Assembly: GCA_016838795.1 (NCBI GenBank)
Contig: JAEHKQ010000096.1
Location: 1-5,380 of the forward strand
Source: Nitrosopumilales archaeon
Lineage (GTDB): Archaea; Thermoproteota; Nitrososphaeria; Nitrososphaerales; Nitrosopumilaceae
Length of the DNA: 5,380 nucleotides
Direction: 5' to 3'
The stretch's first letter is position 1. The number at the start of each line of letters is the position of its first letter. The notes under the pieces were generated by a model. It had not been told where the DNA came from. It saw nothing but the letters and a program-made list of their open reading frames with translations, and did no database searches. Made by a program: the position numbers and the translations under genes. Shown piece after piece: positions 1-4,993 of this stretch.

Positions 1-1240
<1,240 letters not shown>

Positions 1241-1245
1241 CATTT

Positions 1246-1297
1246 ACATAGAGACTATGTGCGATGATTCATTTTTGAATCACATTAGCGAAAGCTA
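1246..1297 (+). other. Three tandem hairpins just 3' of 23S rRNA
   Basis: Three perfect stem-loops follow one another within 52 nt: ACATAG/CTATGT with loop AGA (1246-1260), a 7-bp stem TGATTCA/TGAATCA with loop TTTT (1265-1282), and TAGC/GCTA closed by a GAAA tetraloop (1286-1297). GAAA is a stable GNRA tetraloop, which points to a folded RNA. The position directly after the 23S 3' end suggests a 3' external transcribed spacer that guides processing, or a transcription-end structure. No long T-run follows immediately, so a simple intrinsic terminator is less likely. The rRNA 5' flank is outside the window, so a bulge-helix-bulge processing stem cannot be assessed. Confidence 0.6.
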
Positions 1298-1330
1298 TAC
1301 ACGACTATCAAAAAGAATTTGCATAAACAC

Positions 1331-1338
1331 TTTTAATG
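1331..1338 (+). promoter_or_regulatory. Putative TATA box for the C2H2 zinc-finger gene
   Basis: TTTTAATG lies at -29 to -22 from the ATG at 1360, the spacing expected for a TBP site driving a leaderless transcript that starts at or just before the start codon. No Shine-Dalgarno-like sequence precedes the ATG. Confidence 0.45.
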
Positions 1339-1359
1339 AGAAATTCGAGATAAGCCGAC

Positions 1360-1500
1360 ATGAAGTTCTTTAGAAAAGAGAAACTGATAACGGAAACCGT
1401 TTGCAAAGAATGCGGAATGGAATTTTCAGAACCAGAAAGAATGCTACGCCACATGATCAAAGCTCACTCTAAAAACAAAGGCCCAAGTTGCAACTGTTAG
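1360..1500 (+). CDS. Small C2H2 zinc-finger protein (46 aa)
   Basis: This ATG-TAG reading frame encodes a 46-residue basic protein. It contains one classical zinc finger, C15-x2-C18-x12-H31-x4-H36, with a hydrophobic F22 and L29 between the ligand pairs in the usual core positions. The tail ends in C44-N-C46, which could add a metal or redox site. Single-finger C2H2 proteins of this size occur in archaea; by analogy they bind nucleic acid or protein, but no target can be named. The start is supported by a TATA-like box about 29 nt upstream and by the tight fit of the finger to the frame. The stop is followed at once by a T6 tract that could end transcription. It is the first protein gene after the 23S rRNA, about 120 nt from its end. 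The exact metal-ligand spacing makes a real gene likely despite its size. Confidence 0.82.
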   Translation: MKFFRKEKLITETVCKECGMEFSEPERMLRHMIKAHSKNKGPSCNC

Positions 1501-1506
1501 TTTTTT
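1501..1506 (+). terminator. T-tract terminator after the zinc-finger gene
   Basis: A run of six T directly follows the TAG stop of the 46-aa gene. Oligo-T on the non-template strand is the usual archaeal termination signal. No stem precedes it, and the run is short. Confidence 0.4.
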
Positions 1507-1554
1507 CAAATAAGTAATTCTCAAATTCATACAAAATTGGTTTGTGGTGGTGTG

Positions 1555-1706
1555 ATGAATTCTAAATCCGTACCGGCAGATCTATTAACTACCTTCGATC
1601 TGACAATTTAGAGAAAATGTCTGACGAGGTACCTCAATGGTGGGATGGATTGGCCGAGGAACTTCAAATCGATATTGAAGTAGTCCACGAAAAGGCCACT
1701 AGTTAG
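1555..1706 (+). pseudogene. Possible frameshifted small gene (about 50 aa)
   Basis: ATG at 1555 opens an 18-codon frame that soon stops at TAG 1609-1611. A second frame is open from 1566 to the TAG at 1704-1706 and reads like a genuine protein: after 1566 it gives IRTGRSINYLRS, then DNLEKMSDEVPQWWDGLAEE and an acidic end. One missing A in the AAA at 1564-1566 would join the two into a 50-residue protein beginning MNSKIRTG. Upstream of 1555 there is a TATA-like TTCATACA (1526-1533, -29 to -22), which supports 1555 as the ancestral start. If nothing is broken, the only usable start in the second frame is ATG 1617, giving 29 aa. I do not recognise a family. Alternatives are a sequencing error in the A-run, a programmed -1 shift, or chance. 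Nothing else convincing is seen in the gene-poor stretch 1501-1812. Confidence 0.33.
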
Positions 1707-1825
1707 TCACTAACCGACAAATTAGACATCCATGGAATCATTGGGATCAAAAAACTGATTGCTTTCTATTAGATGATCTATCTCACCACAAAAAATTTTT
1801 GAACTGTCGATTTTGATCGGAAACC

Positions 1826-1833
1826 TTTATCAT
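1826..1833 (+). promoter_or_regulatory. Putative TATA box deciding the start at 1855
   Basis: TTTATCAT sits at -29 to -22 from ATG 1855, preceded by a purine-rich GGAAACC that could serve as a BRE. Its position inside the possible 14-codon extension from TTG 1813 argues that translation begins at ATG 1855 on a leaderless mRNA. Confidence 0.55.
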
Positions 1834-1854
1834 AGACATGATAGATCGTACGCC

Positions 1855-2202
1855 ATGGAAGTTAAATCTGCAGTAAACCGAATTTTGGGAATTAGTCCTT
1901 CTATTCGAGTTGTGACTATTTGTAATATGAACGGCAGTGTTGTATATACCGCACATGCAAAACGAGTAAAGAATGTCTTGTCTGCCAGCGAAAGTAGAGC
2001 ATCTTTGCGAAATGCTGCAAAAGCGTGGAAAGGCAGAAAATCCTTGGCACGAAAACTAGGTTCATGCAAGTATGTTGTTGCTGAATATGCGAAAATAAAA
2101 CGCATTACAATGCCAGCAGGTAGAAACAACCTTCTGTTTGTTAGTACAACGGCATCATTTGATCACAACAAGGTAATTCGTAGAGTTCGTTCCTTCCGAT
2201 AA
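1855..2202 (+). CDS. Roadblock-like small protein, thaumarchaeal family (115 aa)
   Basis: The 115-residue basic protein has alternating strand and helix blocks: a hydrophobic strand I17RVVTI followed by a turn at N26-G27 and strand SVVYT, a helical middle (about 43-68), strand YVVAEY at 73-78, and strands KRITMP and LLFVST at 82-99. This pattern, with a G at the first hairpin and LG before the third strand, matches a family abundant in ammonia-oxidising archaea with roadblock/LC7- or profilin-like folds; I recall it as DUF6659 but cannot confirm the number. No enzymatic residues are evident, so an adaptor or signalling role is an inference. It aligns without gaps over 71 residues to the protein at 2706-3083. 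ATG 1855 is preferred to TTG 1813 because the TATA box falls between them. Its own promoter and a T-rich terminator suggest a monocistronic unit. The reaction or partner is unknown. Confidence 0.85.
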   Translation: MEVKSAVNRILGISPSIRVVTICNMNGSVVYTAHAKRVKNVLSASESRASLRNAAKAWKGRKSLARKLGSCKYVVAEYAKIKRITMPAGRNNLLFVSTTASFDHNKVIRRVRSFR

Positions 2203-2213
2203 TCGGGGAAAAC

Positions 2214-2238
2214 TCTTTTTCCAATTTTTTCTTCTTTT
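2214..2238 (+). terminator. T-rich terminator tracts
   Basis: Downstream of the TAA at 2200-2202 come T5 (2216-2220), T6 (2225-2230) and a final CTTCTTTT. Successive oligo-T tracts without a hairpin are typical archaeal terminators, and the next promoter starts about 40 nt further on. Confidence 0.6.
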
Positions 2239-2275
2239 AGCTAACTAATGGTTAACACAAATTCAATCCAAGACC

Positions 2276-2283
2276 TTTTTAGA
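2276..2283 (+). promoter_or_regulatory. Weak TATA-like box for the 42-aa zinc protein gene
   Basis: TTTTTAGA at -28 to -21 from ATG 2304 is a poor but correctly spaced TATA element. No ribosome-binding site is seen before the ATG. Confidence 0.35.
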
Positions 2284-2303
2284 ATTAATGCCATAATAGT
2301 TCT

Positions 2304-2432
2304 ATGAAAGCGAAATTTACAACATCTTGTGTTTCTTGTGGTGACGTGATTAAACCTGGAAAGGAAATCTCAAAGGATGATGAGGGAAATTGGGTTCATC
2401 ATTATTGTGTTGAAGAAGCTGAACTTCCGTAA
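2304..2432 (+). CDS. Small LIM-like zinc-binding protein (42 aa)
   Basis: This ATG-TAA frame encodes 42 residues with zinc ligands C9-x2-C12 and H32-x2-C35, giving C-x2-C-x19-H-x2-C, the arrangement of the first half of a LIM zinc finger. Between the ligand pairs it reads G13-D14-V15-I16-K17-P18-G19 then D26-E27-G28-N29-W30-V31-H32, the strand-turn-strand layout of treble-clef/LIM-like modules in which the tryptophan precedes the histidine. The whole protein is essentially one metal-binding module with a short acidic tail, so it probably works as a protein-binding or regulatory accessory; no enzyme activity is expected. H33 next to H32 could be an alternate ligand. It lies between the terminator of the 115-aa gene and the promoter of the 60-aa gene, so it is probably transcribed alone. 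The ligand spacing supports a real gene; the precise family is not identified. Confidence 0.8.
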   Translation: MKAKFTTSCVSCGDVIKPGKEISKDDEGNWVHHYCVEEAELP

Positions 2433-2446
2433 CACCAATACGAGTC

Positions 2447-2454
2447 ATTATAAG
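2447..2454 (+). promoter_or_regulatory. TATA box for the membrane zinc-ribbon gene
   Basis: ATTATAAG at -29 to -22 from ATG 2476 is one of the best TATA matches in the window. It supports a leaderless start at 2476 over the earlier out-of-frame ATG at 2460. Confidence 0.6.
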
Positions 2455-2475
2455 TGACAATGAATAATATTCTGT

Positions 2476-2658
2476 ATGGTTCTTGCTTGGATCGGAATTG
2501 TTGTCGGTGTTTTGATTGTGATAGCTTTGATTGTTAAACTAATGAGAACTCCATCATACGCTGCTGTTTCATTTGAACAGCGCTGTAAAAAGTGTGGTTT
2601 GAAAACTAACGGATTGAAATGTCCTAAGTGTGATGGAAAGCCTTCCTTTGGTGTGTAG
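2476..2658 (+). CDS. Membrane-anchored zinc-ribbon protein (60 aa)
   Basis: Residues 3-20 form a single, strongly hydrophobic transmembrane helix, followed by K21 and R24, which by the positive-inside rule puts the rest of the protein in the cytoplasm. The C-terminal part carries a rubredoxin-like zinc knuckle pair, C37-x2-C40-G and C49-P-x-C52, spaced by eight residues. The result is a short anchor that displays a zinc ribbon at the inner membrane face. Such proteins may recruit partners or act in membrane-associated assembly, but no specific function can be assigned. The start at ATG 2476 is supported by a TATA box about 27 nt upstream. The TAG stop is followed by a T-rich stretch (2674-2682) that doubles as promoter DNA of the next gene, leaving 47 nt between the genes. 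It is the third small metal-binding protein in 1.3 kb. Confidence 0.82.
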   Translation: MVLAWIGIVVGVLIVIALIVKLMRTPSYAAVSFEQRCKKCGLKTNGLKCPKCDGKPSFGV

Positions 2659-2673
2659 TTTCGTTTGACTAGG

Positions 2674-2682
2674 TTTTTATTT
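2674..2682 (+). promoter_or_regulatory. TATA-like T/A box before the TTG-start gene
   Basis: TTTTTATTT lies at -32 to -24 from the TTG at 2706. It could also act as the T-tract terminator of the 60-aa gene upstream, a common overlap in compact archaeal genomes. Confidence 0.45.
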
Positions 2683-2705
2683 TCCTAAAGTGAAATCTCA
2701 TAAAA

Positions 2706-3083
2706 TTGTCAAACATACATTCAGAAATTTATGATGAAAAATGTAAGAGACTTTTTGAAGAAGATACCATTCGATTTGCCGGAATACTTGATGAGAAAGG
2801 CGAAATAATTTCTGGCGGATTTAAACCAGGACTAACTCCTCTGGAAGGAGACGCGGTTAAACTGAAATCATTTATGGAATTTGTTTCCAAGACCTCCATC
2901 AGAAAAGAGTTTGATCAGAGCCTTGGGCCAATTAACTATCTAGCTGCTAGGCGAGACAAGGCAGTTTTGATCAGCTTTCCATTCCCCGTTAGTCGAATCA
3001 CTCTGTTGATTTCTGCAGAACCCTCTGCCAACATAGAAATACTGGCAGCTCATGTCGTTGAAATTTTTAGTGGAATAGAGTGA
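2706..3083 (+). CDS. Roadblock-like small protein, second family member (125 aa)
   Basis: This 125-residue protein has the strand-turn-strand start T21IRFAGILDEKGEIISGGF, a helical centre (about 46-70), the signature R66-K67-E-F-D70-x2-L73-G74-P-x-N77-Y78, then strands KAVLISFP and RITLLISAEP and a closing helix (109-122). The signature is typical of a protein family frequent in ammonia-oxidising archaea (I recall DUF6659, unconfirmed) with a roadblock/LC7-like appearance. It is more acidic and more canonical than the 115-aa relative at 1855-2202. TTG at 2706 is the only usable start: an in-frame TGA lies at 2691-2693, and the first in-frame ATG is codon 57, inside the fold. The T/A-rich box upstream fits a leaderless message. 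The TGA stop directly abuts the stop of the convergent gene. Role: probably a small adaptor or sensor; no catalytic residues are seen. Confidence 0.87.
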   Translation: MSNIHSEIYDEKCKRLFEEDTIRFAGILDEKGEIISGGFKPGLTPLEGDAVKLKSFMEFVSKTSIRKEFDQSLGPINYLAARRDKAVLISFPFPVSRITLLISAEPSANIEILAAHVVEIFSGIE

Positions 3084-4304
3084 TTAAACTCGAATTATCT
3101 GTTTACCAATTAGATATTCCAAAGCCTTGAGATAATCAGCTTCTGTGATCAAACCATCTAAAACCCATGACGTGTTTTTCTTCCACCATTCCGGAATTAC
3201 CAACTCTCCCAATTGGATGCCGACCTGTTTTTCAAAGATGTTGGTATCAATTAATTCGGTTTTTTCCCAGACTGGAACTACTATAATATCTTCAAATTTA
3301 GATGATAGAATTAAACCAGTTTCTGCATCGATTATCTCAGAATATTTGCCAGTAGAGTCTCTTGCAACAAATGCATCTCTTTGCAGATGCTTGAATGATG
3401 TCAAAACTTCATGAGTTACTGTTAGCTCACCATTGGTTCCATCAAGCTTGTCACCAATTTCAATTGGGACCGGATAGACAAACTTGTGTGGGGCATGAGA
3501 ACTCTTTGGCTGTGTTACTCTACCAGAATCGTTGTCCTGACATTCTGGAACACCATATACCTTGACCAGCGTACTACCAAGATGACATTGAATGGTGTCA
3601 TCATCAAAAGTTCTCAAAATATCGTAGAGTGATCCCCCTTGGTCTATAGTGATTTCGATATTTTCTCTACCCTCTTGCGACGTTCTTTCAAAATCAACTT
3701 TGACCTGAGTCAATGAAACTTGAGATACTGTGTATTTTTCAATAACTGTATCTTTATGATAATTATCTGAAACCGCATACTTTACAAAATCTGCTTTTTC
3801 AACACAAATCACATCATTGCAGAACCTGTTCTCCATTGGGTGAATTATTGGTGGGCTGATAATTTCGGCATTGATGATAGCTCGAATTCCATATGCAAAA
3901 CGACTGTCAGTGATTTGTTTAGAAACCCACAACTTTGCGTCAGTTTTGATCCAGTCTGGAAATGTTGCAAATCCTGCCAGATGTCTCTCCTTGACGTATC
4001 CTGAGCTGCCAAGCATTTTTGTAATTTCTGAAACGAGAATTCTAGTTCGATCTGGATGTTCGGTTGGCCAAACAATATGGGAGTACAGTTTTAAACAAAA
4101 TCTCAGCTTTGGCTCATAGTTGTGTTGGAGGTACAGAGTCCTTTCTCCAAGGCGTTTGTACTCATCATAATAGAACTCGCAATAATCTACAATATCGTCT
4201 ACCGTTTTGATTTTGGAATCATCATAGGTATGGGCTAAAGCTGATGGAATGGTAAAACCTAGGATTAATGATACAGCTAATGCTAGAGCTAGTTTCGTAT
4301 ACAT
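3084..4304 (-). CDS. Secreted protein with two thaumarchaeal IPxW-type repeats (406 aa)
   Basis: An N-terminal signal peptide (residues 1-24: K4, hydrophobic core, then S-A-L-A before H25) marks the protein for export, so it probably acts at the cell surface. Two 36-residue copies of a helical repeat common in exported proteins of ammonia-oxidising archaea are present: residues 115-150 (FPDWIKTDAKLW...ITDSRF...II) and 370-405 (IPEWWKKNTSW...ITEADY...II). They align without gaps with eight identities. Between them is a beta-rich region (about 165-345) that I cannot assign to a family. Six cysteines (42, 70, 162, 167, 240, 255) could form disulfides outside the cell. No catalytic motif, C-terminal anchor or cell-wall motif is visible; the protein ends with the second repeat. 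A TATA box lies 22-29 nt upstream of ATG 4304. It is divergent from msrA and convergent, with zero spacing, to the roadblock-like gene. Function unknown. Confidence 0.88.
   Translation of the reverse strand: MYTKLALALAVSLILGFTIPSALAHTYDDSKIKTVDDIVDYCEFYYDEYKRLGERTLYLQHNYEPKLRFCLKLYSHIVWPTEHPDRTRILVSEITKMLGSSGYVKERHLAGFATFPDWIKTDAKLWVSKQITDSRFAYGIRAIINAEIISPPIIHPMENRFCNDVICVEKADFVKYAVSDNYHKDTVIEKYTVSQVSLTQVKVDFERTSQEGRENIEITIDQGGSLYDILRTFDDDTIQCHLGSTLVKVYGVPECQDNDSGRVTQPKSSHAPHKFVYPVPIEIGDKLDGTNGELTVTHEVLTSFKHLQRDAFVARDSTGKYSEIIDAETGLILSSKFEDIIVVPVWEKTELIDTNIFEKQVGIQLGELVIPEWWKKNTSWVLDGLITEADYLKALEYLIGKQIIRV
3087..3197 (-). repeat. Repeat copy 2 in the secreted protein (residues 370-406)
   Basis: Second copy, closing the protein: P371, W373 and K375 at the start, I386-T387 in the middle, I399 and I403-I404 at the end. 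It aligns gap-free with copy 1 (residues 115-150). The terminal position matches the usual placement of this module. Confidence 0.7.
3855..3962 (-). repeat. Repeat copy 1 in the secreted protein (residues 115-150)
   Basis: First copy of the helical IPxW-type repeat: P116, W118 and K120 at the start, I131-T132 in the middle, II at 148-149. Related modules are widespread in exported thaumarchaeal proteins and usually occur in tandem or at the C terminus; their binding role is not established. Confidence 0.65.
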
Positions 4305-4324
4305 CTGTATACTGGTATCTACAG
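4297..4324. repeat. GTATAC direct repeats and CTGTA/TACAG inverted repeat at the secreted-protein start
   Basis: GTATAC occurs at 4297-4302 and 4307-4312, ten base pairs (one helical turn) apart. CTGTA (4305-4309) and TACAG (4320-4324) form an inverted repeat. They occupy the space between the TATA box and the start codon of the minus-strand gene, where a bound repressor would block initiation. Confidence 0.3.
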
Positions 4325-4325
4325 G

Positions 4326-4333
4326 ATTTTATC
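4326..4333 (-). promoter_or_regulatory. TATA box for the secreted-protein gene
   Basis: On the minus strand GATAAAAT lies at -29 to -22 from ATG 4304, within a longer A/T stretch. The spacing indicates a leaderless transcript. Confidence 0.5.
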
Positions 4334-4346
4334 ATATTAAGAGGAT

Positions 4347-4362
4347 GGAAAAGATCTTTTCC
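4347..4362. promoter_or_regulatory. 16-bp perfect palindrome, candidate operator
   Basis: GGAAAAGATCTTTTCC is an uninterrupted perfect palindrome in the divergent region between the secreted-protein gene and msrA. It lies 13 bp upstream of the minus-strand TATA box and about 54 bp upstream of the msrA TATA box. Position and symmetry suit a dimeric regulator acting on one or both promoters. No regulator gene is present in the window. Confidence 0.5.
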
Positions 4363-4415
4363 CTAGGTGCAAAAAATTACTAATTGGCTGGAATATTCCT
4401 TCCAGAGTGGCATGC

Positions 4416-4423
4416 TTTTAATT
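4416..4423 (+). promoter_or_regulatory. TATA box for msrA
   Basis: TTTTAATT lies at -31 to -24 from ATG 4447, and too close (-22) to ATG 4438, so it favours 4447 as the start of a leaderless mRNA. Confidence 0.5.
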
Positions 4424-4446
4424 TGATTATATCTCTAATGATTTCA

Positions 4447-4899
4447 ATGAAGGCGACCTTTGCAGCTGGATGCTTTTGGCACGTTGAGGACTTGTTTCGG
4501 AAGGTCAAAGGAGTGAGCTCTGCAACATCTGGTTATACGGGTGGGGCGATGCCAAATCCAAGTTATCAAGACGTCTGCACCGATAGAACGGGACATGCTG
4601 AGGCTGTTCAAGTGGAATATGATCCGAAACAGGTTTCATATGATGAGCTGCTCAAAGTTTTTTGGGAGAACCATAATCCTACCACTTTGAATAGACAAGG
4701 CCCAGACGTTGGGACGCAATATCGTTCTGCAATATTTTTTCATGATGCGGAACAGGAAAAGGCTGCCAAGGAATCCATGAAAAATCTTCAGGAATCCATG
4801 CCGGAAAAAAAGGTCGTCACCGAAATTACTCCAGCAAAGGAATTTTTCAAGGCTGAGGAATACCATCAGAGATACTTTGAGAAACAGGGATTAATCTAG
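4447..4899 (+). CDS. msrA: Peptide methionine-(S)-S-oxide reductase MsrA (150 aa)
   Basis: MsrA reduces the S-epimer of methionine sulfoxide in proteins and free methionine back to methionine, using a thiol reductant; it is cytoplasmic. The family hallmarks are all visible: the catalytic G8-C9-F10-W11 with E14 nearby, G29-Y30-T31-G32-G33, G49-H50-A51-E52-A53-V54 (family motif GHAEAV), G89-T90-Q91-Y92-R93-S94, and Y139-H140-Q141 near the end. At 150 residues it is a short, core-only MsrA. ATG 4447 is chosen over ATG 4438 and over the TTG-type start at 4384 because MKATFAAGCFW is the usual family N terminus and because of the TATA spacing. The only other cysteine is C44 (in QDVCTDRTGH); there is no C-terminal resolving cysteine, so recycling may use C44 or an external thiol. 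It is divergent from the secreted-protein gene, with a palindrome between, and has its own promoter. Confidence 0.96.
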   Translation: MKATFAAGCFWHVEDLFRKVKGVSSATSGYTGGAMPNPSYQDVCTDRTGHAEAVQVEYDPKQVSYDELLKVFWENHNPTTLNRQGPDVGTQYRSAIFFHDAEQEKAAKESMKNLQESMPEKKVVTEITPAKEFFKAEEYHQRYFEKQGLI

Positions 4900-4961
4900 A
4901 TTTTGATACCTCATTATTTACCTAAAATTAACCCAAAAGCGCGCGATCAAAAACGGAAAAA

Positions 4962-4969
4962 TTTATCTA
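4962..4969 (+). promoter_or_regulatory. TATA box for the alpha/beta hydrolase gene
   Basis: TTTATCTA lies at -32 to -25 from the TTG at 4994, preceded by a purine-rich GGAAAAA that could be a BRE. It separates this gene's transcription from msrA, which ends 94 nt before the TTG. Confidence 0.5.
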
Positions 4970-4993
4970 CTAAATTTAATCGTCGCTTAATAA

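Noticed and set aside
1813..1854. TTG-initiated N-terminal extension of the 115-aa protein
   Set aside because: The TATA box at 1826-1833 lies inside it, and the added residues (rich in H, R and D) do not look like part of the fold.
1830..2129. 99-aa minus-strand frame opposite the 115-aa gene
   Set aside because: It is antisense to a gene with family-like sequence and a promoter, and its translation shows no domain character.
2460..2537. ATG 2460 frame of 25 codons rich in cysteine
   Set aside because: It overlaps the 60-aa gene in another frame; the TATA box spacing fits ATG 2476, and the cysteines arise from reading the hydrophobic helix out of frame.
3145..4119. Frames at 3145-3414 plus, 3845-4075 minus and 3871-4119 plus
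   Set aside because: They are shadows of the 406-aa secreted protein, which has a signal peptide, recognisable repeats and a TATA box.
4384..4446. N-terminal extension of MsrA from TTG 4384 or ATG 4438
   Set aside because: The TATA box at 4416-4423 points to initiation at 4447, and family members start just before the GCFW motif.
4636..4866. 76-aa minus-strand frame
   Set aside because: It lies antisense within the clear msrA coding sequence.
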